Origin: Plasmodium malariae | Taxonomy: Eukaryota > Apicomplexa > Aconoidasida > Haemosporida > Plasmodiidae | Assembly (NCBI RefSeq): GCF_900090045.1 | Contig: NC_041779.1 | Span: 1-64,000 of the forward strand | Reading direction: 5' to 3' | Length of the DNA: 64,000 nucleotides | Shown: in pieces, positions 11,297 through 23,739 of the stretch | How the letters are laid out: each line of letters opens with the position of its first letter | Position numbering within the stretch: the stretch's first letter is position 1 | Notes under the pieces: model-generated | The model's input: the letters and a program-made list of their open reading frames with translations, nothing else | The model's database searches: none | What the model was told of the DNA's origin: nothing | Program-made: the position numbers and the translations under genes

Positions 11297-13997
11297 CTAA
11301 ATATTAATTACATATACTTTACAAATAAAAGAATATATTTTTAATATTCATAATTTGATAAATTTACTTAAGCATTAGGTAGAACTTTTTTATTATCATA
11401 TATATATATATATATTTATATTATTCACCCTTTTTGTGGGCTTAAAATAAGGATAGTGTTCAAATATTTTTTTTTTCATAGAGATGTTAAAATATTTCCT
11501 TTATTAAATATATTTTGTTTATAATTTTATAATTTTAAAAAATAATTATTTCATTTAAATTATTACAGGAATTAAAAACTTATAAAGTTCATAATATTAA
11601 TAAACTAATTCTATTAAAGGGTAAAATTTATATAAATTCATGGAAGACATTAATAGTTAACATATAAAATAATTTTAATATAATTAATTATTATAGCTAT
11701 ATATCAAATTTATTATCATATGTTTTTCCATTTTATCAATATTTTATTTTTCATTATACCATAAATAAGTAATAAATGAAAGATTCATATATATATACTA
11801 TTTTCCTTTATTAGAAAAAAAAAAAGTATATTTTTTTCGATATTCAATTATTGTTATAATTGAATGAATATTACAATAAAAAATTACATAAATTTATATA
11901 TGAAGTTGTAAAAATAAAATAAATTATTATTGATATAAAAACCATTTTTAAAAGAGTAATACTTAATTTTTTTTTAATATATTATAATATATGAAAGTGA
12001 TATGTTTATACTACTAATATCATATAAAAATATTGTTGAATCTTAATTTTATTATTATTTAATATGATTTATTTTATTTATTTAAAATTCCAAAAAATAC
12101 AATTGTTACAAAATTTATACATTTAATGAGTACTAAAATATATATATAAAATAGTTTTATAAGTACAAAAATATTCAATATATATGAGTATTGTAATATT
12201 TTAATTATAGCCTTTCTAGTTAGAAAAAATTATGGTAAATAATAACATTTTATTTTGAAAATATATTAAATGGAAAAGAATGATTCTTATAATTTAATTT
12301 TAATATATTTTAATAAAAAAATTTTGTAAATCCTCTAGATTTCAATATTATATAATATTAAATGATTATAATATTATTATATTTAACAAAAATAATTCTT
12401 TAAAATTCTTAGATAAATATATTTGATAACAATGTTGGAAATTAAAAGAACAAATATGCTATGATTATAAATTTCTATTTACACAGTATATTCGTATTCT
12501 TATGTAATTTGTTCATAACACAAAAAAAATTTTGAAATTTTTTTTTGTCTTATATGCAAATAAGTTATTATCTCATATATACCAAGCAACATGAATAAGA
12601 CATATATATATAAATCTAAATAATGGGTTTACTTATTTCTTACTATTTTTTTATTTCTATGTTCTTTTAAATTATTTTTTTTTTTAAGCATATATAATAT
12701 ATTAGTAAATTTACATTCACCCTATCGATATATAATAAGAGAATTATAAAATTCCGTTTTTTCTTATTATTAAGCCTAATTTCATTTTTTGTCACTCAAA
12801 ATAATATAAGTATTGTACATTATTGTCAAATATTAGAAATATCAATAAATTATCTAAAACTTTTGTTGATATTAATAAAATGATATAACAATAATAATTT
12901 CATAATATTTTCTACATTATATACATCCATGAAAATTAAATATATTCATTAATTACTAATACATCTGCGCATAATTTTATGATATTACTTTATATATAAA
13001 TAATGTTACAAATAAAATAAAATATTAATAATACAGCGCAAAAAAAATAATTTATCATATATTAGTATTTGATTAAAATTCACTAATATATCATTTATAA
13101 AAATTAAAAAAATTATAAAAACGTATATTGTACACATATAAATATATATATTTTCTTATGGTAATATATTTTAGTCAATTTTAAAAAATTTCACTATATC
13201 TTCAACGAATGATAATAATAAAAAAATAAATGATTTTAACCTTCCATATAATTTTAAAGAATTAGAATCCCCATGTTAGTAAAAAATAATAAATAATCCT
13301 CATTTCAAAAATATATTATTTTATTGTATATTCATAACATCCAATTTATATCATAAAAAAAAAAGAAAAACATCTATTAAAAAGTATTAAGTAATAAATA
13401 TATTTCATAATATATTTCTAATAAAAATTATTTTATACAATAAATTCTATGTTTTTTTTCTTAAGTTAAATATATACAATGCAACATAATACTTTCAATT
13501 TTTTCCAATAAATACAAAAATGTACACTTATTTTTTATAAAAAGCTAATCATATATTTCTCATATTACATACACAAATAATCATCTTACATTACAAAAAT
13601 ACAAAATATTGGAAACGAGCATTTTTCATTTAAAATATAAACTCTAACAGTACATCAATTAACATACATTAAGTTTTTATTATATATTAATTTTAACCCC
13701 AATACATATATTCCACATAAGAATCTATTTTAATGAACAAATATATATATTAAGCAATAATAATTAATTATTCTGAAACAACAATTTATAATACAAAATG
13801 AATATATTTAAAACTTTCGTATTCACAAATATATTAAGAACATAATTTCTTATTTTTCGTAATAACCTTATACGATGTACACCTGTGCTTCTATGAAATT
13901 ATTTCAATTATAACTATGTTTACAATAAATATATATCTAAACAAATTATAATTATTACTTCATATAAATAATTTCCTTAAAGAAAAATTCATTCTAC
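11297..13997. other. Intergenic A+T-rich spacer
   Basis: No gene is supported. The right third is the 3' flank of the intact fam-l gene and includes CAATGCAAC at 13477, 0.51 kb beyond its stop. The remainder is homopolymer-rich, without open reading frames of interest. Confidence 0.55.
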
Positions 13998-14893
13998 TCA
14001 TTGTTCTTTTTGTACATTCATTAACTTAAATTTTTTATATTCTTCATTATTTATTAAGATCTTAGGTATAGTTGTTATAATTACGATAGCTAAAATAATA
14101 ATAAGTACTCCATAAAATATTGAACAAATATAGTCTTGTACTGCAGTAGGATTGAAAGAAAAAATTGTTAGTAGCCCTAAAAGCTGCGTCTGTAGAGGCT
14201 TCAGCAGCTCCAAACCTTGTAATATAGGGAATCCTATTCCAAACAAGAAAAAAAGAAAAAAAACAGCAACTGCAAATCCGTAACTTCTAAATTTTATTTT
14301 TTTTAAATTTTTATCACTAATTCTTTTATTCTGTTCTTGGAAGATCTCATAATCATTTTTTCTAATCCATTTTTTTTCAAAATTTAAATATTTTTTATCA
14401 TACATTCCATCATTATAATCCGTAAGTTTTATATAGAATCTCTTCTTACTTAATGATTTATTGGGTTTCCCATTTTTCAGTATTCCCCCTTTTTTATTAT
14501 TAGATTTATCTTTATTTTTACACTCTTTATAATTTGGCATATCTTTTAATACTACAATATTTGAGCCCTTACCCTCTTTATATTCAGCTAGTAATCTATA
14601 GGTTCTTTTTTTTAAAACTCTACCAAGAGTGTAACTCTCATCCGAAGACTTGATAAACCCATTCTAGAAAAAAGAAAAATGTAAATATTTTTTATTTAAT
14701 AGAATAAATAATTCCATTATAAAAAGTAGTATTTATAAAAAAAAAAAACACTAACAAAATATATACCCAACAATTTCCTTATATAATATTATCATACCAT
14801 GTCATTTATAAAATGGCATAACCAAGTAAAAAGAATAAGCATAGAAATTTTAATTAAAAACAGAGTTTTGATATTTTGTTCCTTGATATACAT
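13998..14893 (-). CDS. fam-l: fam-l protein, intact, start moved to an upstream ATG
   Basis: Two exons, 14893-14798 and 14663-13998, flank a 134-base intron (donor GTATGA, acceptor TTCTAG) and encode about 253 residues. Exon 1 gives MYIKEQNIKTLFLIKISMLI, a recessed signal-like helix. The PEXEL at residues 55-59 is RLLAE, a full RxLxE consensus, so cleavage in the ER and export to the red cell are expected. The middle is basic and hydrophilic and keeps the family's DYNDGMYDKKYLNFEKKWIR block. Membrane helices lie at about 161-181 and 212-235, and the end is NNEEYKKFKLMNVQKEQ. At the family's usual start, just before EQ, the codon is AAG instead of ATG plus GAA context. Three codons upstream an in-frame ATG restores the reading frame. 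This is the only undamaged fam-l in the window. Confidence 0.92.
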
Positions 14894-17379
14894 CTTTGAT
14901 ATTATTAATATATTTGGAAAAAAAAAAAAATTAATAATAATATAATATATTAATAATGGTGTACGTTAGTTTATTTAAAAAAAAAAAAAAAGAATTTATT
15001 ATTTCTTCGTAATTACTCAATGAAATGTATATAACTGTAATGAATTTTACAACATATATAAAAAAAAATATATACATTTAAAAAGGTATTATAAAATGTT
15101 TACCTTAACAATATTCATAAAAAATAAACTTTCATTAAAATAAAATGATTTAAATTTATTAGTAATTATTCTAATACATTATTTTATTATTTCATTTAGT
15201 GTACTAATTAAATAATATTTTTGTAAATCCTTTTCATGATAAATGAAGAGAAAAAAATTTCATTTCCTATTATTTGAAAATATTTAACTTTCGATATAAT
15301 ATAGAATGTATACAGTATATTTGTAATAATGTATTACTATAAAGGTTAAAACAATTTTTAATTTTAATTATTTTTTCATGTTGATAATTTTTATTTTATA
15401 AACATTATATTCTTGATAAATAATCATTTTTAGTAAAATACTAATTATCGTAACTATATAATAAAAGTAATAATAATCGAAAAAAACAACATTCTGTGTT
15501 ATGTAAATTATAAAAAAATTGTTAGTTACACTTTTGATACATTCCCACTTTAGTAATCAATAACACAATTAAAAATTCTTTTTTATAGTTTACCATCTTT
15601 TGTATGAATAAATAAATATTTTAAAATCACTTATATATTTATTTTTTTATTTTTCTATCATATTATTTCAAAAATATAATTTTAATTTAAGTTTAATTTA
15701 TAACATTATTTAAAAAAAAAAAAATATATATTTAGTTAAGTAGTAATTTTATATATTTTTAATTAATTATTTATATTTAGAAGAAATATTATTGAAGTAA
15801 AAAAAAAAAAAAATTAGAGAGAGAGGGAATGGAAAATAATGTTAAAAAAATATTTCATACTTTTTCATTATACAAAAATATATTAAATGGTAACAAATTT
15901 ATTAATAATATACAGGATATAACATTCATATAACCAATTAAAACAAATAACAATATAATATACTACTATATGCGATACATTACTTTTTCTATTAAAAATT
16001 TTAAGAAGAAATTATTATTTTTTATTTATTTTTATAAAGGTGCTAGGTGTGAGGAACATATTTTACTGCTACTCTATAATAAACCTACATAAATATATAA
16101 ATAATATTCTATTAAACAAACTTTTAACAACGATAATATATTGTGCTAAAATTTTTCTAAACCTTATACGTTATTGAAAAGAGAACATTAATTGTAATAA
16201 TATGATGAGCACCAAAAAATATTGTAAACATCTGAAATATAACTTTATACTACTGTTCTGAAGAAGTACTATATTCTAAGCGTATATATAAAAAATTAAA
16301 AAAGAGTAAAAATAGATAAATTTATATCCCCATTTTAGAACTAAAAAAAATTAACATTATTATATTTTTATTATTTTATTGTATATATATGTATATATAT
16401 CATATTTATGAACACACTTATTTCGTTACTTGTTCCTTTTCTCACACTTTTCAGTTTTCGTTCTTTTATTACAGATAATGTTACTATATAATATATACAA
16501 TAAACTATTTTTTATATATACAAAAACATAAATATATACCATAAAATCACTATAAAACATAAGTGCAGTATATTATAAAATTATGTTAAATTAGATATAA
16601 ATGGACTTTTGCATTTTTGGTAACACCTAAGATTTATAAATATTTTTTTTTGTCCTTTTTAAACAGTATATCTTTATTTATCTAAATTATTTATATTTTA
16701 TTTTTAATTTAAATTTCATTAGAAAATATATTAATTTTCTTGTAAAATATTAAAATATCTACTTATTATGTGTATATAAAATAGCTTATATATGTAACCA
16801 TATGTATATATATATATATATATATTTTAATAAAATTTACGTGCTTTTCATATTATTCCTTTTATATATATAATACATTAAAATAAAAATAGTTATATAA
16901 TAAATAATATTAAATTTCATATTATCATAATAATATTTATAAAAGTTATATAGTAAAATATTTACGAATTATGAAATATTCACTTCAATATTCAATTTAT
17001 ATAGAATTTAATATATCATTTGTAAGTTTACAGATATAATTAGGTTATCTATATTTATATTTTTTATTTTAAAATAAGAAAAACTTCATAACCACCCCCT
17101 TTTTTTTTTTAATATATATGTTATACTGTTTCCGAAAAGTTCATAATATTCAATAAATACATAGACTTTTTGTGAATTTTGAAAAATCAAACCTGCGATA
17201 TAATAATATATATATATTGTACAAGAGATAAATAATTTTTGCTTGAAATTGCAAATTTTCAAATATTAATATGGAACTTGTAAAAATTATATAACTAACA
17301 GCAATAGGTTACTACTTATAAAATTTATTAATGAAGTGTATGAAGCTTCTATGTTTTAATGAATTGCTGTTCTTATAAG
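14894..17379. other. Spacer upstream of intact fam-l
   Basis: It holds the conserved upstream cassette: a proximal element at about 15291-15315 (diverged, TTCGATATAATATAGAATG) and a distal element at 15776-15805. A short AG tract follows at 15816-15826. The remainder to 17379 shows nothing I can call. A (TA)n tract lies at 16805-16825. Confidence 0.55.
15776..15805 (-). promoter_or_regulatory. Distal upstream element of fam-l/fam-m cassette, copy C
   Basis: TTTAGAAGAAATATTATTG on the plus strand is followed by a run of A. It is identical to copy B over its first 15 bases and lies 0.88-0.91 kb upstream of the fam-l ATG at 14893. Confidence 0.45.
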
Positions 17380-17620
17380 GCATTCAGTCTAGCGGTCAAA
17401 CACATGAGAATAAACATATTACAATAATATGTAGTACGAATTTGTCTAAAATTTCCAATAATTTCATTAACGTTTACACTATTATTTTTCATATTTATTT
17501 TTTTTTGTTGAACTACACATTATTCCTACGAAAAATAATAATTCTATTCTGCAATCCACATAATCTATTACAACAAATTATTGTTGTATTGATATCTTAC
17601 AAATAACTATATTTTTTAAT
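17380..17620 (+). pseudogene. Relic of a PIR/STP1-type membrane exon
   Basis: One plus-strand frame is open for about 77 codons (GIQSSGQTHENKHITIICST onward). In a second frame, near 17456-17520, the DNA reads FPIISLTFTLLFFIFIFF, a membrane helix closely resembling FPLITLTFILIFFFIFF at 41384-41434. The underlying bases also align with 63845-63895. Plus-strand PIR and STP1 genes carry such a helix just before the cytoplasmic exon. No start, splice pair or downstream exon remains, so this is a fragment. PIR and STP1 cannot be told apart here. Confidence 0.4.
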
Positions 17621-20600
17621 ATTATTTAACTTCATTTAAAAAATGATACTGCTATCAATAAAAAAATAAAATAAAATATTGAGATATTTAGATGAACAAA
17701 ATGATTAAAGAACTAATCACTGTTCTGAAAATTATTATACATATGTAACTCACAGTACATACTATATAGAACACTATTGTGTAAATAACTCTAATTTATA
17801 AAAGTTCAATAATAATAACTTTTGTAGTTACAAAACAAATTATTGAACAAGTAAATTGAAAGGTGTTTTAAAAAAACACCAAAAAGAAAAAAGGCTCTAA
17901 TAACTTTTTTTAAAATAATTACCAGAAATATAATATTTTAAGAGAATTATTCTAACAAAACTATAAAAATTTCATATATAAAGATCTTTGTTAATAAGTT
18001 TTAAAAAGTTACAAAATATTAATGTACCAATATTTTATGACAAAATATAAGTTATAAGATATAAATATTGAAAATATGAAGAATTATAGATTTTAAATGC
18101 ATAACCAATATCCATATTATTGTTTAAGATATACGTTTTTAGGATACACTCTGCTTCTTGTAGGAAACAATCCACATTATATATAAATGGAAAATTAATA
18201 GACAGGATAAAATAATAATTTGTTAATCGTTACTTTATCTATAGATGTGATGATAAAGAGAATTATCATTATATTGCATAAATATTTGTAATAGTAAGAA
18301 TATATTATCATTTAATGTATAAATAGACATACATAATAATATTTTATTCTTATAATAAAATAATAAGAAGCATAATAAATTATAGAACTCTAATTTTAAA
18401 AAATCCTTGCTAAATCCATACAATATGATGTTATATAAATTGCCCATAAAACAGTAATATATAATACTTAAGATTAAAATGTATTAATTAAAACGTTACT
18501 ATAATATCATATATTTTACATTAAGATAATGTAAATAAATAAAACTCATTAAATTATGGATAAAATTATATATAAAAACACGTGTTTTGTATAATATGAT
18601 GCGACTATATATTTATATATATAACTAAAAGATTATACTTAAAATCAAAAGATGTTTATCAGAAAATAATTCTTTTAATAATATTTTTCATTTATATTTT
18701 TTTTAATGCTGTATTCACTATTATAATATATATATTATGAAAACTTTTTTTATGAAATAATATAAATTATAAATTTAAATTGTTAAAGGCTTTTAATAAT
18801 ATCATACATGTCAGCTAGGGTACTCGGTAATTATATATATTAAATAAGAAAAAATTATAATATATTGATTAAATTCACTTAATAAACTTAAATTGGATTA
18901 ATCATATATATACATCCAGTTACTTCCTGCTCTACGTCATTAATATATATATATATATATATATGTAATGGAATTCCAATAGCCTATTTGATATGAAAAA
19001 TTTAATTTTTCCATATATCTTATTTAATATTAAAAAATGCTTTACAAATATATAAATAAATAAAACAATCGTAGTGGTATAACAAAATATTCAATAATTC
19101 ATATAAATATATATTATTTTAATTTTTCACTAATCTAAATTAATTATGACGCACAAAATGTATGATTATATGATATAATCAATAATATATTTAAAAAAAT
19201 ATATTTAAAAATATATTAAAAAAAATATATTTTAATATACTTATAAAAGAGTAAAACAAACAAAAAAAAAAGAAAAATATTGTTGTATACTTTTGTAAAC
19301 AACTATTAGGCACTTCTTTCAGCATATTTTCTTACATTTTAATAAGCTATATTTTCTTTTATGTTTCTATATATCACCACAATTTATATTTATTTTATGT
19401 ATTATTTTTATCAGATTTATAATGTATTCAAATAAAATAATTTAAATATACCATTCTAAAAAATGATAAATTTTATTTATATATATTCCCATGTATATCG
19501 TTATAAATCAATATATTTAAAAAAAAAATGGGAGAGACTATAAGGGATTAAAATAAAAAGAAAGAATAAATCAAACAATTTTCATAAATATAAGTTCAAA
19601 AAATAAAAAAAATTAAACCATTAATTCTTTAAATAAAGAATTTTTTAATCATAAATATAAAATCTGAATTTTTTATCTTATGTAATTATTTACAAAAATT
19701 TATATTAAAATATATATATTTTTTGTTGTTCGTTTATTTTCCACACCATTATTTATCGTTATATTTTTATTTCAAATGAAACATTATAAAATGTAATAGT
19801 TTATTTATATTATGATAGAATAATCAATGAATTTCGTGTTATGTTTAAATTGTTCTGTAATTTTATTTACCAACTAATTTTTTTAAACGCATTATGATTT
19901 AACATATTATATTATTTATTTTACCTGCCAAATAAACATTTTTATATAGTGTTAAAAATATATTTTCATATATCTCTCAAATGAAGAATAAAAACTAAAA
20001 CTAAAAAGCATTATTTTAATATGCATATTAAAATATACCTATGAATATTTACAAAAAAATAATCGTGAAATATCACTGTACGTTTATCAAATAATGTAAG
20101 TTATTATTCTATTTACACGGAATTATATTATTATTACTCATTAAAAGGTTATCATTTGTTTTACCTTTTTTAATTATATGATTTAATTAGTTGCGCTATA
20201 GAGTGTACTAATAATTTTTCATATTATGTATAAGTATTCAAAATAATTTTAATTATTTAATATAACTAATGCATTTTATTAATTAAAATTTAGATAATAT
20301 TAAATAATTTATATCCAAAAGTGACAACAGGCATATCGAGAAGTATCTATGTATATAATGAAGTATATTTTTAAAACTACCTTATAGCATAACCTATATA
20401 CCATAAATCATTTATTTTTAGGTGTCTCATATGTACATAATATGAAATGTTATATGTATATTATAATAATGTATACTTTTCACAACTATAGAAACAATGT
20501 GATTTAATTTATATATTTTTAATTCTCAAATCCAAATATAATGTAGAAAATATAAAAAAATATTAACATAATAATTATAGCACCATAATATTTTATACAA

Positions 20601-21179
20601 AACTTAAGTATAAAATTAACACAATAAAAAGAAAACGATCAGTACGAACAATTATTTGTACTATAAATAATATATTTTCGGAAATATAGAATAAAAAGTG
20701 TAATTTATATTAATAAATGTAATAAAATTTATATATACATATATCTGTGTTAATAAAAAATAAATTAAAACTTCATTACGTATATTAATAATATTTTTAT
20801 ACAGTAAATATTTTGTTAATGATATTACTTGTACGTAATTTTATTTAGGTGGCTATTTAACGTTTTCTCAATACAAGAATTATGAAGTTTTTTTATAAGA
20901 ATATATACTTAACTGTGATTTAATATAATAATATTACTAGAATATATCAACAGTTGTGATATATATAAGGTAAAAAAAAAAAAAAAATCCATAAAATAAA
21001 TATTAATGTATTCAACTACATTATACTTCTCGTATGAATTACTATGAATTGATCATTTAAGAGTTTCTTTTAATTAATATATATAAGTTTTAAAAATACT
21101 AAATTGATAAAAGATATAAATTTGTATTTCTCTTTTATATTTTTATTTACAACAAACTACAGTATAATATAGAATCATT
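17621..21179. other. Intergenic spacer upstream of STP1
   Basis: No gene is supported in 3.5 kb. It carries a (TA)n tract at 18942-18964 and several A/T runs. A 70-codon minus-strand frame at 18235-18447 has no signal, motif or splice context. The promoter of the STP1 gene presumably lies toward the right end, but I see no distinct motif. Confidence 0.5.
18942..18964. repeat. (TA)n microsatellite
   Basis: About 11 TA units in an otherwise mixed A+T spacer. It is likely polymorphic in length. Confidence 0.8.
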
Positions 21180-23739
21180 ATGGACAATTGTATAACATCG
21201 GTAATATTTACTGCTTTTTAATATGATTAAATTTTTGCATATATTATTTATTTATGATAAAAAAAAATGATAGTACAATTACGATATAAATTAATCCTTA
21301 AATAATTTTTAATAATTCTTTTAAATTTAGTATTCGACTTTCCACGGTTTGACGGTATGGAGTTACGTTGTAAAACCCACATTTAAAGCTATTCAAGACT
21401 ATATACAAAATAAAACTTCTACCTTAAAAAATGAGAAAAATAAACAAACATTTAGGCAAGAATGCTTAGGATTGGCTGATTACCTAATTAATAAAAAGGT
21501 TGCACCAAGATTTGAGAATCAAACAATGTGGGAACTAGCATTAAAGCATTGGTTGAAACGTTACTATAATAATCTAACTAATCATCATGGAGGATGTCCT
21601 ATGATTTTAGAGAAAAAAGATAAAGAAATTTTACAATTAAAATATCAAGAAGAAGATTTCTGTGATAAAAGAAGGACAGATCTGAATCAAATAAAAGCGT
21701 TAAAAAAAAATTACCCAAGTAATTGTACTAATGAATATTTAATGAAATGTAGAGAATATAAGGAATGGCTTGAGGATAGGAAGTTTTACTTTGAAAAAAA
21801 TAAAAATCTCTTTAAACATTGTTATGAAACAAAAAAAAAATCCACATGTAACATAATGGATGAAGAAACTTTTAAAGAATCTCCTGAATGCTCATCCTCC
21901 TACATAGATAAAAATTGTAATTTTGTATCTGAGAAAAAGGTTAGCGATACACAAATGGAAGCTCCAGTTAAAGATCAAGATTTATCAACACCTCATGCAG
22001 AAAACGAAGGCACACATGCTCCAGATGAAACTGATAATGAGACTAAACAGCAGATTTATCATGATTCACAAACTCAACTTCAAGAATCGTCGTCATTCGA
22101 GCTTTTAGATGAGCAACGTGTAGCTGAAGAAATTCCAGGCCCATCATCTGCACAAGAAGAAACGTCAATACCTAATACAGGAACTAAAAATAAATATCAA
22201 GTAACACAAGTAGATCCTGCATTACCAAAAATAGTTCCCGAAAGCGAAGAATCTCCTCCTGATAATGCTCCGTCATCTCCTACCTTATCAGTTCTTCCAT
22301 CAAGATTTCCTCTTAGTTCTAAACTCTCTAAAATTCCAGGTACAAAGAATTTTACATAAAATACTTTTGATATAACTGCTAAAAGTAATACACATTTTTA
22401 AAATGTTCTTATAGGTTCAGCAGAAAACATGAGTAACACAAATATATTGTCAATTTTAATAAACTCAATAGTTATTATTTTATTATGCCTGTTTATTAAA
22501 GTAAAATAAAAATTAAAATTTTAAAATAATATAAAAATTTTATTACTGTAATAATTTATTATATAAGAAATTTTTTTTTTATAGTACGCTTTAATAGGAA
22601 TGATTAAAAAAAAAAAAAAAATAAAACGAAGGCACGTGAAATTCTTGAGATTACTATTACCTTCATTTTCTAAAAACAAAAGTAAGTTTTTAACAGATGA
22701 TCATTTAGAACACCCAATATATGATGAAAAAGAAATCGTAAAAAAAATTAAAATAAATGAATTTAAAAAAAATATAAACTTGCCAAATCGAAAAAAAGAC
22801 AGATCCAAAACCATAATAGAAGTACATATGGAAGTACTCGAAGTATGCAGAAATGAAGAATGGGAAAACAACAAAGAAGAATTCTTAAAAATATGCATAG
22901 ATGAGTTCACAAAAAAGGAATATAATGCCTATCCTAATTTAAAAAATGATAATTTAATAACAGAAAATATTAAAAGTAGCAATGATATTACAAAACAAAA
23001 TATTCTATGGAATAAATGGATAGAAAGGCATAGATATATTTCTGAAAAATTGAAAAAACAGGATTGGTTTAATAATTTAAAAAATGAATGGAAAAAAGAA
23101 CTAGCTTATATGCAAGAAATGGTAAAATTAAAAATAAAATCTTCTAATGAAAATCACAAAGTTCTATTTTTAGAAAGAGAAAAAGATATATGGAAACAAT
23201 GGATATCAAAAAAGGGTACTATTATAGAGCAATATTTGGAACATGAATGCTTCAATGAATCCTCAGAGGATTTTCACAATATATCAGATGAATATCTAAA
23301 TGAAGATACTAAAAATTATGTATCATTAATGAATATAGAAGAATTCCAAATCAAGGAAAATTATGAAGAATTCTATAAATATGCAAAACGAAAATTAGTA
23401 AGAAAGCTATGTATTCTAGTTTTTATGACGATATTAGAAGAATGTAAAAAGGAGGTGAACTTTGAAAATAAGAAATCATATTTCGATAGTTCCTTAAATG
23501 AACTGAAAAAAAGATTAAGTTCAGATAAAATGCCAGAAATTACAGAAAATATAATTGAATATAACAGCAATGATTTAGGATATATACAAAATAAAGAAAT
23601 CCATGCTCATATAGGAAATGATAGTTTCAGGAATGAGATAGAAAACTTGATAAGAGAAGATAACGTATATAGAAATTCTGTAGTTAACTATGGGGCACTA
23701 GACAAATCTGATGAAATAGAAGAAAAACAGATATTATAA
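21180..23739 (+). CDS. STP1: STP1 protein (SURFIN-related subtelomeric transmembrane protein), intact, four exons
   Basis: Exons are 21180-21200, 21331-22339, 22415-22500 and 22585-23739, for about 756 residues. All junctions are GT..AG and the phases agree (0, 1, 0). Exon 1 gives only MDNCITS. Exon 2 carries the N-terminal ectodomain, with conserved pieces such as CLGLADYL, HHGGCPMILEKKDKEIL and CDKRR. A low-complexity Pro/Ser/Glu/Thr linker to about residue 343 follows. Exon 3 supplies the membrane helix (ILSILINSIVIILLCLFIK). Exon 4 is the cytoplasmic domain: a basic KKKKKIKRR start, then Trp-containing helices (LWNKWIERHRYISEKLKK, WFNNLKNEWKKEL, WKQWISKKGTIIEQYLEH) like the Trp-rich domain of SURFINs. 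It has no classical signal or PEXEL, as is usual for STP1. The ends of exons 2 and 3 run into stops unless spliced, which supports the model. A decayed relative lies at 41-43 kb. Confidence 0.93.

Noticed and set aside
17380..17410. Possible tRNA-like piece (AGTCTAGCGGTCAAAC)
   Set aside because: No cloverleaf, acceptor stem or proper box A and B could be built around it. The stretch is better explained as part of the PIR/STP1 relic.
21923..22108. 61-codon plus-strand frame inside STP1
   Set aside because: Alternative frame of the Pro/Glu/Thr-rich linker of STP1. The main frame has clear family similarity and splice logic.
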